From DATLFA01 sp039934635 (GTDB taxonomy: Bacteria > Actinomycetota > Acidimicrobiia > Acidimicrobiales > WLNW01), in NCBI GenBank assembly GCA_039934635.1, contig JBDTLT010000060.1, positions 1 to 25,090 on the forward strand: a stretch of DNA of 25,090 bases, read 5' to 3'. Made by a program: the position numbers and the translations under genes. The notes below the pieces were generated by a model. That model was not told where the DNA came from and did not search any database. It saw only the letters and a list, made by a program, of their open reading frames with translations. Of this stretch, positions 1 through 7,899 are shown in pieces. Position 1 is the stretch's first letter. Each line of letters opens with the position of its first letter.

Positions 1-378
1 GGCCTCTACGTAGAGACCCGGAACTATGGCGCGACCGGAGCGTTCTGGGCGTCGCTCGGCTTCGAGAACGTTTTCGAAACCGACCACGGTTCAGGACAGT
101 GGCAGCATCCCAACGGAGGACCGTATGTATTCGTCAACGAGCAGCACGATGCGCCGCTCGAGATGCGTCCGATCCTGCACGTCGCCGACTCGGCTGCCTT
201 TGCTCCCGACCGCACGCTCGACATCGCGACGCCGTTCACTCCGCAACACTGGGGCGTCGTCGAGGCCATCATCCGGGACCCTGACGGTCGACGCATTGGC
301 CTTCAGGCGCCGTTGCCCGCAGGCGTCGCGGCACCCGATGCGGATTCGCATCACAATGAGAAGTATGGCGCACACTGA
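1..378 (+). CDS. Glyoxalase/bleomycin-resistance (VOC) family protein, 3' part
   Basis: The 5' end lies outside the window; frame 1 is open from base 1 to a TGA at 376-378, giving 125 residues. The readable start (LYVETRNYGATGAFWASLGF) has the typical VOC beta-strand and helix with 'FWASLGFE', followed by a 'GPYVFVN' strand and 'EAIIRDPDGRRIGLQAPLP', the usual closing 'DPDG...ieL' strand of the fold. VOC proteins are small metal-dependent lyases, isomerases, dioxygenases or drug-binding proteins, so the substrate cannot be told. The closing strand reads GLQAP, so a Glu metal ligand is not evident there. A second VOC gene follows after 15 nt on the same strand, suggesting an operon of related proteins. 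Confidence 0.75.
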   Translation, partial: GLYVETRNYGATGAFWASLGFENVFETDHGSGQWQHPNGGPYVFVNEQHDAPLEMRPILHVADSAAFAPDRTLDIATPFTPQHWGVVEAIIRDPDGRRIGLQAPLPAGVAAPDADSHHNEKYGAH

Positions 379-393
379 CAAAGGGGCCGAGCA

Positions 394-819
394 GTGACCA
401 AGCCGAACCACATAGGGCTGACGGTGACCGACCTCGATGCTTCGACCGCGTTCTACTGCGATGTCGTCGGCATGGAGGTCGAACGGCGCTACCCCGTCGC
501 CGACGACGCGTGGTTCAGATCGCTGACCGAGAATCCCGACGCGGTCGTCGAAGCGGTGATGCTGCGCCTCGGTACGATCCGCCTGCAGCTCGTGCAGTAT
601 CACCGCGGCGGCACGCCGGGAGGTACGGGTCATGCCGCGCTCGGCGGACTGCATCTGTGCTTCGAGGTCGATGATGTCGATGCGACCTTCACCGCGCTTT
701 CGAGCGGCGGCCGCTACCACTTCGGCCCGGTCGTGCGACGCGAACCGTATGGCGGCCGCAGCTTCTATGTGCACGATCCCGACGGAGTGCCCGTAGAGCT
801 CGAGCAGCGCGACGCGTGA
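394..819 (+). CDS. VOC (glyoxalase/dioxygenase) family protein
   Basis: This is a complete single-domain VOC protein of 141 aa, starting at a GTG preceded by AAGGGG at 381-386 (7 nt spacer). It opens with 'NHIGLTVTDLDASTAFYCDVVGME', the standard first beta-alpha unit, and ends 'FYVHDPDGVPVELEQ'. Candidate metal ligands in the usual positions are His6, Gln65, His87 and Glu135. A Gln in the second position is tolerated in glyoxalase I-type sites, so the protein may still bind metal. The family covers glyoxalase I, extradiol dioxygenases, methylmalonyl-CoA epimerase and antibiotic-binding proteins; the exact reaction cannot be assigned. The stop overlaps the GTG of the next gene (GTGA, 816-819), so translation of the two is probably coupled. 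Confidence 0.85.
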   Translation: MTKPNHIGLTVTDLDASTAFYCDVVGMEVERRYPVADDAWFRSLTENPDAVVEAVMLRLGTIRLQLVQYHRGGTPGGTGHAALGGLHLCFEVDDVDATFTALSSGGRYHFGPVVRREPYGGRSFYVHDPDGVPVELEQRDA

Positions 820-1148
820 CACCACCGAGATGGGGACACACGGCTCGAGTATTGCGCCGAATACTGCTCATCGCCACAGCTAGTTCGGCAGTGATATTCG
901 GATTGTGTTTGATCCTGGTTGCAGTGACGCTTGGGCGATGCGATGCGTTCGGAGGCAGATGCCCGGGCGACAACCCGCCGCTGCTCGACGATGACGTCTT
1001 TGGCATGGCCGCACTCGGCGCATTCCTCGTGGTCGCGGTGCCCTCCTTCTTCCACCGGCCGTCCAAACAACGCCTCCTCATTGCGGTAGCCGTCGGGCTC
1101 GCGGCGGGACTGATCATCGGACTGATCGCACGCTCATCGGTGCGGTGA
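816..1148 (+). CDS. Small integral membrane protein of unknown function
   Basis: This 110-aa protein starts at the GTG that overlaps the stop of the VOC gene. It has three hydrophobic segments at about residues 14-37, 63-78 and 87-106. A short loop between the first two contains two Cys residues (about 42 and 49) in 'CDAFGGRCPGD', which could form a disulfide if exported. A basic 'HRPSKQR' stretch separates segments two and three. No family is recognised. The 4-nt overlap with the upstream gene and the hydrophobic pattern support a real gene, but its role in the cluster is unknown. Confidence 0.6.
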   Translation: MTPPRWGHTARVLRRILLIATASSAVIFGLCLILVAVTLGRCDAFGGRCPGDNPPLLDDDVFGMAALGAFLVVAVPSFFHRPSKQRLLIAVAVGLAAGLIIGLIARSSVR

Positions 1149-1197
1149 CAGATTTACGTGATCGCGCCATCCGAAGTACGACGGACCGGACTTCAAC

Positions 1198-1203
1198 TAA
1201 CGT
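1198..1203 (+). promoter_or_regulatory. Candidate -10 element (TAACGT), possibly leaderless
   Basis: TAACGT fits the actinobacterial TANNNT -10 pattern and lies 8 nt before the ATG at 1212, which has no Shine-Dalgarno sequence. It supports 1212 over the earlier in-frame start at 1158. Confidence 0.3.
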
Positions 1204-1211
1204 TGCGGTGC

Positions 1212-2321
1212 ATGTCAGCCATCCCACGGTCCTTGCGCGAGATCGACGCGAACTGGCTCACCGACGCGCTGCGCGCAGCCGGCCACGACGCACCTCAGAT
1301 CACCAGCTATGTCTACGAGCCGATGCCGGGAATCGTCGGCGTTCTGGGCGAGATCGGCATCATGCGCGTCGAGTACGCGTCCGTCACCGAGTTACCCACG
1401 AGCTTCGTCGCGAAGTGTCCGCTCGACGAAGACTTCGCCCGCCTCTACAACCAGATCATGCGGATGTATCCGCGCGAAGTCGGCTTCTACCGCGACCTCG
1501 CCGACACGGTGCCGATGAATCTGGCCAAGTGCTACATCAACTTGTCCGACGACACCGGCGACCAGACGTTGCTGATCATCGAGCACGTGGCGCCGGCACG
1601 GGCGGGCGACATCCTCGAGGGCGCCCACTTCGATCACATGGTGCGCTTGGTGACTGACATGGCCGTCATGCACGGGCGCCACTGGATGAGCGACCGGCTC
1701 AACGAGTTGCCGTGGCTCATCACGTGGAACGAACCGTCCTTCCAGATGGGCATCCCGATCGTCCAGCAGAGTTGGGAGGCATTCCACGGGACACAACCCG
1801 GTCGAATGCCGGCCGACATCAAACAGATCTGCGAGCGGACGTGGATCAACGACCTCGACCGCTGGCTCGACGTCTACAACGAACGGCCGTGGACCTTGGT
1901 GCACGGCGACTACGAGCTCGACAACATGTTGTTCACGCCGACCGCCGATGGCGGTGAAGACGTGGTCGTTGTCGACTGGCAGACCGTGCAGCGCAGTTTC
2001 CCCGGTACCGACTTGTTCTGGTTCCTCTGCGTGTCATCCAACGACGAGTCGGTGGCTCGCGAGGACGAGTTGCTCGATCGCTATCGCGGCACGCTCGCAG
2101 CACACGGTGGCCCTGATTGGTCACGTGATCGTCTGATCGACGAGCTCGCGCTCGGTTCGTTGTACTGGGTGGCATGCATGCCGGTGACGACGATGCAAGA
2201 TGTGTCCGCGTTCGGTGACAAGGCCGAGCGCATGAGCCGCCGATTCTCGAAGTTCATGGACTCATCGATCGCCGGCGCAACCCGTTGGCAAATGGTCGAC
2301 CGCCTCGCCGGGATGCTCTGA
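1212..2321 (+). CDS. Phosphotransferase, APH / ecdysteroid-kinase-like family
   Basis: This 369-aa protein (from ATG 1212) has the kinase-like fold of small-molecule phosphotransferases. Visible elements are the candidate ATP-binding lysine K68 in 'FVAKCP', a hinge-like 'LIIEHV' around 121-126, the catalytic Brenner motif 'LVHGDYELDNMLF' (D233, N238) and the metal-binding 'VVVDWQ' (D255). The family phosphorylates hydroxyl groups on aminoglycosides, choline, ecdysteroids and many other small molecules; the substrate is not deducible. The frame also opens at 1158, giving 18 more residues of low quality. I prefer 1212 because the protein-like sequence begins there and a TANNNT hexamer sits 8 nt upstream. 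The next gene starts 3 nt after the stop. Confidence 0.85.
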   Translation: MSAIPRSLREIDANWLTDALRAAGHDAPQITSYVYEPMPGIVGVLGEIGIMRVEYASVTELPTSFVAKCPLDEDFARLYNQIMRMYPREVGFYRDLADTVPMNLAKCYINLSDDTGDQTLLIIEHVAPARAGDILEGAHFDHMVRLVTDMAVMHGRHWMSDRLNELPWLITWNEPSFQMGIPIVQQSWEAFHGTQPGRMPADIKQICERTWINDLDRWLDVYNERPWTLVHGDYELDNMLFTPTADGGEDVVVVDWQTVQRSFPGTDLFWFLCVSSNDESVAREDELLDRYRGTLAAHGGPDWSRDRLIDELALGSLYWVACMPVTTMQDVSAFGDKAERMSRRFSKFMDSSIAGATRWQMVDRLAGML

Positions 2322-2324
2322 GCC

Positions 2325-2738
2325 ATGCTGAGTTGGATCATCGCCGCGGTCGTCCTCGTAGTAGCGACAGTGGCGTGGCGACTGTTGCGCGGTTTGTGGA
2401 AAGAATCCCACGCGCACGTCGATGGGCTCGCGCCGGCAAAGGTGCGGCGAGCGTGGCCGGCGCCGAGCGATGTCGGTCAACGCGTGATGTGGTGTCCGCT
2501 CTTGGCGGGCAAGGTCATCCTCACCGACACCCAACTCGACGAGGGCGATATCGGTACGGTGGTCGGCTTCAGTGGCGTGGAGTTCCAACCGGTGATCTCG
2601 TTCGACGCCCGGCCGACGCACAAGAACTTCGTCGACAAGTGGGGTGCGGCCCGCGTGCTGCCGGTGGAGTTCGAGCACGCGCGCCCGCGCACCCCACCAC
2701 CGACCGGCCGAACGACCCCGAAGAAGAAGGGCCGCTGA
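2325..2738 (+). CDS. Hypothetical protein with N-terminal membrane anchor
   Basis: This 137-aa protein starts at an ATG 3 nt after the kinase stop, implying coupled translation. Residues 3-20 form a hydrophobic helix (SWIIAAVVLVVATVAW), followed by basic residues, so the C-terminal part probably stays in the cytoplasm. The middle (about 50-115) is rich in short beta-like stretches ('VILTDTQL', 'GDIGTVVGFSGVEFQPVISFD') resembling a small SH3-like barrel, but I cannot name a family. The tail is Pro-, Arg- and Lys-rich ('RPRTPPPTGRTTPKKKGR') and probably disordered. Its link to the kinase is by position only. Confidence 0.65.
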   Translation: MLSWIIAAVVLVVATVAWRLLRGLWKESHAHVDGLAPAKVRRAWPAPSDVGQRVMWCPLLAGKVILTDTQLDEGDIGTVVGFSGVEFQPVISFDARPTHKNFVDKWGAARVLPVEFEHARPRTPPPTGRTTPKKKGR

Positions 2739-2755
2739 ACCTCGCGTAGGGTCGA

Positions 2756-3094
2756 CTATCGCCTCTTGGCGGGAAGCGACCGAGCGTAGGTTGCGCCGAT
2801 CGCAACCCACTTCGCGAGTTGGCGCTTCGTGCGCACCGAGTCGGCATCGACGCGCAACCAGCCCTGCATCTCGCGACCACGCATCTCCATCGGGCGTGCG
2901 CCCGGCTTGGCCATGAGGTTGTCGGAGTCCGCCGGCTCGACGCGGACCAACACTCCACCCTGACCGCTTGCCGCGATGGCCATGTGTCCTCGGATCATGA
3001 AGGCGAGCCCGCCGAACATCTTTTTCTCGGTCAGGTCTGCTTCGTGGACCAACAGCTCACGAATGCGATCGGCGAGATCTTCGTCATAGGCCAC
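2756..3094 (-). CDS. TfoX/Sxy N-terminal domain protein
   Basis: This 112-aa protein is the stand-alone N-terminal domain of the TfoX/Sxy family. It begins 'MAYDEDLADRIRELL' and carries the hallmark 'EKKMFGGLAFMIRGHMAIAA' followed by 'VLVRVEP'. It ends 'KWVAIGATYARSLPAKRR', typical of the actinobacterial single-domain form. In gammaproteobacteria TfoX drives competence genes, but the short actinobacterial forms have no established function, so a competence role should not be assumed. The start codon is GTG (3092-3094 on the + strand reads CAC). There is no Shine-Dalgarno sequence; instead TACAAT lies exactly 6 nt upstream, the ideal spacing for a leaderless mRNA. It diverges from the HNH gene across 40 bp. 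Confidence 0.85.
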   Translation of the reverse strand: MAYDEDLADRIRELLVHEADLTEKKMFGGLAFMIRGHMAIAASGQGGVLVRVEPADSDNLMAKPGARPMEMRGREMQGWLRVDADSVRTKRQLAKWVAIGATYARSLPAKRR

Positions 3095-3100
3095 GACGCG

Positions 3101-3106
3101 ATTGTA
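3101..3106 (-). promoter_or_regulatory. -10 element (TACAAT) of a probable leaderless transcript
   Basis: On the minus strand TACAAT is followed by 6 nt and then the GTG start of the TfoX-domain gene, which places the predicted transcription start at the start codon. No Shine-Dalgarno sequence is present. Confidence 0.5.
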
Positions 3107-3115
3107 GGGACCGGC

Positions 3116-3124
3116 GGAGGGAGG
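3116..3124 (+). promoter_or_regulatory. Ribosome binding site for the HNH gene
   Basis: GGAGGGAGG lies 10 nt before the GTG at 3135 and favours this start over the in-frame ATG at 3165, which has no such site. Confidence 0.5.
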
Positions 3125-3134
3125 TCACCGACGC

Positions 3135-3593
3135 GTGCGCGCCAAATGCATACGCTGGACGACGATGCCGGTCAACCGAAGTCGTCGTGCGAAGGCCGCG
3201 CGCAAGCGCAAACGTCGAATGGACCGGGTCGAGCATGACCTCAGCGACGGGCAATGGACCGCGCTCAAGGACGCGTGGGGTGGCTGCGCGTATTGCGGTG
3301 CGGCCGACGCGCCGCTACAGCGCGACTGTGTGCTGGCCCTCTCACGCGGCGGCCGTTACACCCTCGACAACATCGCGCCGGCGTGCCGCTCGTGCAACGC
3401 GAGCAAGTGCAACGAAGAAGTCACCGGTTGGATGCGACGCAAACGACTCGACGAACGCACCTTCTTGTTGCGCCACCTCGAGATCAAGACCGCGCTCGCA
3501 CTGCAGTTTCCCGCCGAACCCGCGCCGGCCGAGACCGTCGTCGCCGAAGGTTCGCTCAGCGGCCGAGCTCGGTCCCGCCGTCCACCGAGATGA
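3135..3593 (+). CDS. HNH endonuclease family protein with Cys at the usual first His position
   Basis: This 152-aa protein has a very basic N-terminus (about residues 12-31, RRAKAARKRKRRMDR). An HNH zinc-finger-like core spans about 51-91: C51-x2-C54, then 'LQRDCVLALSRGGRYTLDN' (D64, C65, N79), then C84-x2-C87-N88 and K91. HNH nucleases normally have His after the Asp ('DH'); here it is Cys, and the codon TGT is unambiguous. I recall actinobacterial relatives with the same 'LQRDCVL' sequence, so this may be a family trait rather than damage. Whether it still cuts DNA is open. The start is GTG 3135 with a strong RBS; ATG 3165 is the alternative. The 3' end overlaps the convergent SDR gene by 38 nt. 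Confidence 0.8.
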   Translation: MRAKCIRWTTMPVNRSRRAKAARKRKRRMDRVEHDLSDGQWTALKDAWGGCAYCGAADAPLQRDCVLALSRGGRYTLDNIAPACRSCNASKCNEEVTGWMRRKRLDERTFLLRHLEIKTALALQFPAEPAPAETVVAEGSLSGRARSRRPPR

Positions 3594-4362
3594 TCTGACC
3601 GCTGACCCACGAGCCGTCGTCGGACAGAAGGAACGCGACCATCGCCGCGATGTCGTCGGGGCGACCGAGACGGTGCGACTTGCCGAGCTTCAGATACTGG
3701 GCCTGCTTCTCGGGCGTGAACTGCATCGGGCCACTGCTCGGTGGGACCCCACCCGGCGCCACGGCGTTGGCCCGAATGCCTTCCCGTCCCCACCGACCGA
3801 CGATGTGGCGCACGATGGCGGTCATGCCCGTCTTGCTCGAGGCATACGCCACGCGCATGGGCTCGCCGGTGTAGATCGCGTCGGACACCGTCGCGACGAT
3901 GGCCCCTCCGCCGCGCTCGAGCATCGCGGGAATGCTGTGCCGGGCGCACAACAACAACCCGGTCATGCCGACGTCGATGGCGCGCTGCCACACCTCGAGG
4001 GGGAGCGTGAGCAGATCGTGCTGACCGTCGACGCCGATGCTCCCGGCCGACAGGTCCATGGCGTTGGCGTGCACACCGTCGATGCCGCCGTACTCGCTCA
4101 CCGCCCGCGCCATCAACGCCGCCACCGAAGTCTCGACCGACGCGTCGAATTGGTGCGCCACCGCCGTGCCGCCCGCACCCGTGATCTCGGCCACGGCCCG
4201 CTCGGCCGCCTCGAAATTGACGTCGCCGACGACGACCCGGGCGCCCTCCGCGCCGAGACGGACCGCCGTCACGCCGCCGATACTTGCGCTGTTGCTGGAG
4301 CCATCGCTCGCCCCCAGCCCGCCCGCGGCCACCACGATCACTTTGTCCTGAAGCCCCCGCAT
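3556..4362 (-). CDS. Short-chain dehydrogenase/reductase (SDR) with atypical cofactor loop
   Basis: This 268-aa SDR has a catalytic Ser160 ('ATVSDA'), Tyr173 and Lys177 (YASSK) and the closing 'SGQIISVDGGTELG'. The N-terminal glycine loop is unusual: in place of TGxxxGxG it reads 'AAGGLGASDGSSNSASIGG' (12-30), an insertion of roughly ten residues. The later NAG motif reads 'HANAMD'. Asp47 ends strand 2 ('VVVGDVN'), which usually favours NAD(H). The family oxidises or reduces alcohols, ketones and steroids. The gene starts 4 nt after the stop of the P450 on the same strand, so the two are almost certainly co-transcribed; the SDR may oxidise the alcohol the P450 makes. Confidence 0.9.
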   Translation of the reverse strand: MRGLQDKVIVVAAGGLGASDGSSNSASIGGVTAVRLGAEGARVVVGDVNFEAAERAVAEITGAGGTAVAHQFDASVETSVAALMARAVSEYGGIDGVHANAMDLSAGSIGVDGQHDLLTLPLEVWQRAIDVGMTGLLLCARHSIPAMLERGGGAIVATVSDAIYTGEPMRVAYASSKTGMTAIVRHIVGRWGREGIRANAVAPGGVPPSSGPMQFTPEKQAQYLKLGKSHRLGRPDDIAAMVAFLLSDDGSWVSGQIISVDGGTELGR

Positions 4363-4366
4363 GGCG

Positions 4367-5647
4367 TCATTCTCGCGCCAACACCGGCTCGACGGGCGTG
4401 AACTTCACCGGCAGATGCTTGATGGAGTTGAGGAGGTTGTTGCGCAGCCGTTCGGCCGGGCCGGTTGCTTCGATATCGGGCAGTCGTTTCACGAGGCCTT
4501 CGAACATCACCTTGAGCTCGAGCTTTGCCAGGCTCGCGCCCAGGCAGTAGTGCGGACCACCCGCACCGAACGCCATGTGGTGATTGGGCGAACGTGTGAT
4601 GTCGAAGCGGTGCGGGTCGGTGAACACGGCCTCGTCACGATTGCCCGACGGATACCACAACGTGACTTTCTCGCCGGCGCGGATCGACTGCCCGCCGAGC
4701 TCACAATCGACCGTGGCGGTGCGACGGAAGTAATTCACGGGGCTCGTGTATCGCAAGATCTCCTCGACCGCGGTGTCGATGAGTTCAGGGTGTTCCCTAA
4801 GAAGGTCCCACTGATCGCGATGTTCGAGGAATGCGACAAGCCCACCACTGATCGCGTTACGCGTCGTCTCGTTGCCCGCGAGGATCAACAGGCTGAAAAA
4901 CATGTCCTGCTCGAGCTCACTGAGCTCGACGATGGTTCCATCTTCCATCGTCGCGGTTGCGCCGATGAGCCGTGTCCACAAGTCGTCCGCCGGCTCAGCC
5001 CGCCGCTTGTTGGCGAGCTCGCGTGAGTAGTGGAACAGCGACACCATTCCCGTCGACACCTCGTATGCCTCGGGGCCGCGCTCGGTCTGGAACTCGGGGT
5101 CGTTGCTGCCCAACACCTGGTTCGTCCACGTGAAGAGCTTGCCCCGGTCGTCCATCGGGACACCGACGATGTCGGCGATGGCCATCAGCGGTAGCTCGCA
5201 CGCCACGTCGACAACGAAATCCGCGGTGCCCCGCTGCGCGACACGATCGATGATGATGTCGGTGCGCAACCGCATCGTCTGCGTGAGCCGGCTCACCATG
5301 CGTGGTGTGAACCCACGATTGACCAACTTGCGCAACTCGGTGTGCTTCGGTGGGTCCGTCATCACCATCTGCGAGCCGACACCCATCTCGACGCGGACAT
5401 CGTTGAGCGATATCCCGCCTCGACCATTGCGACCAGGGCCGGTTTGATGGCTGTAGGCGAGGCCCGACCGATGGACTTCGGTGATGCGGTCGTAGGTGCT
5501 CACAACCCAAAACGCTTCTTCGTGCGCCGTCTCCGGATGGCGCCACACGGGCGCCTCGCGCCGCAGCAGGTCGAACCAATCGTGCGGCATCCGCGTCGCG
5601 AACAAGTCGAGGTCGGTGAGGTCGATCTCTGCGAGTGACGGTGCCAT
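4367..5647 (-). CDS. Cytochrome P450, CYP124/125/142-like
   Basis: This 426-aa soluble bacterial P450 has the I-helix oxygen-activation motif AGNETT (257-262), the K-helix ExxR (E296-R299) and the heme loop 'FGAGGPHYCLG' with Cys368 as heme ligand. The sequences 'DPPKHTELRKLVNRGFTPR', 'CELPLMAIADIVGVP' and the end 'PAERLRNNLLNSIKHLPVKFTP' resemble the mycobacterial CYP124/125/142 group, known to hydroxylate sterol side chains and branched lipids at the terminal carbon. That substrate class is an inference from family resemblance. No ferredoxin or reductase gene is nearby. It is the first gene of a P450-SDR pair and diverges from the molybdopterin gene across 50 bp that holds a candidate operator. 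Confidence 0.93.
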   Translation of the reverse strand: MAPSLAEIDLTDLDLFATRMPHDWFDLLRREAPVWRHPETAHEEAFWVVSTYDRITEVHRSGLAYSHQTGPGRNGRGGISLNDVRVEMGVGSQMVMTDPPKHTELRKLVNRGFTPRMVSRLTQTMRLRTDIIIDRVAQRGTADFVVDVACELPLMAIADIVGVPMDDRGKLFTWTNQVLGSNDPEFQTERGPEAYEVSTGMVSLFHYSRELANKRRAEPADDLWTRLIGATATMEDGTIVELSELEQDMFFSLLILAGNETTRNAISGGLVAFLEHRDQWDLLREHPELIDTAVEEILRYTSPVNYFRRTATVDCELGGQSIRAGEKVTLWYPSGNRDEAVFTDPHRFDITRSPNHHMAFGAGGPHYCLGASLAKLELKVMFEGLVKRLPDIEATGPAERLRNNLLNSIKHLPVKFTPVEPVLARE

Positions 5648-5671
5648 GGCGCTCCAGACGAGATCCGAATT

Positions 5672-5690
5672 TGAATTCAGCCTAGATTCA
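5672..5690. promoter_or_regulatory. Imperfect 19-bp palindrome in the P450/molybdopterin divergent gap
   Basis: TGAATTCAGCCTAGATTCA has outer arms TGAAT/ATTCA and inner arms AG/CT around a central C, with only two symmetric pairs mismatched. It covers TAGATT (5683-5688), a TANNNT hexamer 9 nt before the molybdopterin ATG, and lies 25 bp upstream of the P450 start. It is a candidate operator controlling both directions. No regulator gene is adjacent, so the binding protein is unknown. Confidence 0.4.
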
Positions 5691-5697
5691 TCCGCGC

Positions 5698-7899
5698 ATG
5701 AGCGAACGCAACGCCAGCCGTACGGTGCCCTCCGTGTGCCGGTTCTGCCATGCCGGGTGCGCCATCCTCGTCGACATCGAGCGCCGCGATGGCCAAGACC
5801 GTCTGGTTCGGGTCCGGGGCGACCGCGACAACCCCGTGTACCGGGGCTTCACCTGTGAAAAGGGGCGACAGCTCCCCGAGCAACACCACCATCCCGACCG
5901 GCTGCTGCACTCGATGCGCAAGCGCCGCGACGGCACGCACGAGCCGATCGCCAGCGCCGTCGCCATCGACGAGATCGCCGCTCGGCTCGGCGCCGTCATC
6001 GCCGCGCACGGACCGCGTTCGGTTGCGATCTACACCGGCACGGCCGGCAGCCGCAACCCTGCGGGCCGGCCGATGCTCAACGCGCTCATGGACGCCATCG
6101 GCTCACCAATGCGGTTCGACTCGAACACGATCGATCAGCCCGGCAAGGCAGTGGCCCAAGCGCTGCACGGCATGTGGGGAGCGCCACCGCAGGACTTCGA
6201 CAGTGCCGATGTCACGTTGCTCATCGGGATCAACCCCTTCGTCAGCATGGCCGGCGGCCTTCCGATGCCCGATCCCGTTCGCCGCGTTCGTGAGGCGCAA
6301 GCGCGCGGCATGCGCCTGTTGGTCATCGATCCACGACGCACCGAGACTGCCGCCGCCGCCCATTTGCATCTTCAGCCGCGGCCGGGCGAGGACATCGCGA
6401 TCGTCGCAGGCATCCTGCGCGTGATCGTCACCGAGGGCCTTACCGACGACGAGTTCTGCACCGCGCACGTCGACGGCGTCGCCGCGCTTGCCCGAGCGGT
6501 CGCGCCGTTCACACCCGAGCACGTGGCCGAGCGGGCCGACATCGATGCCGATGAACTGGTGGCCCTGGCCCGCGCGTTCGCTACTGCCAAGCGCGGGGTT
6601 GCCGTGTCCGGCACCGGACCCAGCTTCACCGGCCGAGGTTCCACGCTGCTCGAGTATCTCGTGATGGTGCTCAACACGATCTGCGGCCGCTATCTGCGCG
6701 CGGGTGAGCCGGTGTGGAACCCGAGCGTGCTCACCGCGCCGATTGACCATCGAGCCCAGGCGATTGCACCTTGGCCGGCACACGGCTACGGCGAACGCAT
6801 GCGGGCGCGCGATCTCGGTGAGGCCGCCTGTGGTCTGCCGACTGCCGCCCTCGCCGACGAGATTTTGTGGGATGGCGAGGAGCGCGTGCGTGCGCTCATC
6901 TGCCTCGGCGGCAATCCTGTCGCCGCGTGGCCGGATCACGAGCGCACTTGGCTGGCGATGCAGTCACTCGATCTGCTCGTCACGTGCGATATCAAGATGT
7001 CGGCCACGGCTAAAGCCGCGCACTATGTCATCGCGCCGCGGCTCACGCTGGAGATGCCGGGCAGCACGTACGTATCCGAGGTCATGTACCACTACGCCGT
7101 CGGCTTCGGGCTGCCGGTGCCCTACGCGCAATACACACCGGCCATCGTCGAACCGCCCGCGGGGTCGGACCTCCTCGAGGAGTGGAAGCTGTTCCTGGGG
7201 ATCGCACAACGACTCGGCCTACAACTCGATCTGCGGCCCAACTTCGCCCAGCCGACCGATGAGCCGTGGCGCCTCGACCCCGACGCGCCACCGACCCTCG
7301 ACGAACTGATCGCGTTCCTGTACCAGCATTCGCGCGTGCCGTTGGACGAGGTCAAGCGCCATCCGTACGGCGCGGTGTTCGACACCGAGCCGGTGCTCGT
7401 CGAGCCGGCAGAACCGGGGTGGCCGGGCCGTCTCGATGCCGGCAACTCCGAGATGCTGGCCGAGTTGGCCGACGCCGGTCGCAGCTGGTGGCCTGACGAC
7501 CCCGCGTTCCCCTACCGGCTTGTGTGTCGGCGCCATGTCGGCGCGCTCAACTCCTCGGGCCGCGATCTACCTCGGATGCAAAAGGTGCCGTACAACCCGG
7601 CGTTCCTGCATCCCGATGACCTCGCGGCGCTCGGGTTCGAGCCGGGTCAGGAGATCGAGTTGCGCTCGGCCAGGGGTGCGATGCGAACGGTGGCGGCAGC
7701 AGACCCGACGCTGCGTCGAGGGCTCGTGTCGATCACGCATTCCTACGGCGACGTGCCCGGCAACGAACTGAACTTCCGCGCGTCCGGATCCAATGTGAAC
7801 TTGCTCGTGCGATCGGACGCGAATCACGATCGCATCACCGGCATGCCACAACTCAGCAACATCGCCGTCGCGGTGCGCGGCGTGGGCCCACAGGCTTGA
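5698..7899 (+). CDS. Molybdopterin-dependent oxidoreductase (DMSO reductase superfamily), single subunit
   Basis: This 733-aa protein opens with a 4Fe-4S binding domain, C14-x2-C17-x3-C21 and C53 ('FTCEKGR'), as in formate dehydrogenase and NapA-like enzymes. The molybdopterin oxidoreductase core follows ('LLIGINPFVSMAGG', 'LVIDPRRTETA', 'ICLGGNPVAAWPDHE') and then a C-terminal dinucleotide-binding domain (about 610-733, 'HPDDLAALGFEPGQEIEL'). Where NapA or FdhF have a Cys or Sec molybdenum ligand, this reads 'DSNTIDQPGKA' (141-151); no Cys or Sec is present and Asp146 is the nearest candidate. There is no Tat signal, so it is cytoplasmic, and no electron-transfer subunit or cofactor gene lies nearby. 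There is no Shine-Dalgarno sequence. The substrate is unknown. Confidence 0.88.
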   Translation: MSERNASRTVPSVCRFCHAGCAILVDIERRDGQDRLVRVRGDRDNPVYRGFTCEKGRQLPEQHHHPDRLLHSMRKRRDGTHEPIASAVAIDEIAARLGAVIAAHGPRSVAIYTGTAGSRNPAGRPMLNALMDAIGSPMRFDSNTIDQPGKAVAQALHGMWGAPPQDFDSADVTLLIGINPFVSMAGGLPMPDPVRRVREAQARGMRLLVIDPRRTETAAAAHLHLQPRPGEDIAIVAGILRVIVTEGLTDDEFCTAHVDGVAALARAVAPFTPEHVAERADIDADELVALARAFATAKRGVAVSGTGPSFTGRGSTLLEYLVMVLNTICGRYLRAGEPVWNPSVLTAPIDHRAQAIAPWPAHGYGERMRARDLGEAACGLPTAALADEILWDGEERVRALICLGGNPVAAWPDHERTWLAMQSLDLLVTCDIKMSATAKAAHYVIAPRLTLEMPGSTYVSEVMYHYAVGFGLPVPYAQYTPAIVEPPAGSDLLEEWKLFLGIAQRLGLQLDLRPNFAQPTDEPWRLDPDAPPTLDELIAFLYQHSRVPLDEVKRHPYGAVFDTEPVLVEPAEPGWPGRLDAGNSEMLAELADAGRSWWPDDPAFPYRLVCRRHVGALNSSGRDLPRMQKVPYNPAFLHPDDLAALGFEPGQEIELRSARGAMRTVAAADPTLRRGLVSITHSYGDVPGNELNFRASGSNVNLLVRSDANHDRITGMPQLSNIAVAVRGVGPQA

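Noticed and set aside
3187..4401. 404-aa open frame on the + strand over HNH and SDR genes
   Set aside because: Arg-rich shadow crossing two supported genes.
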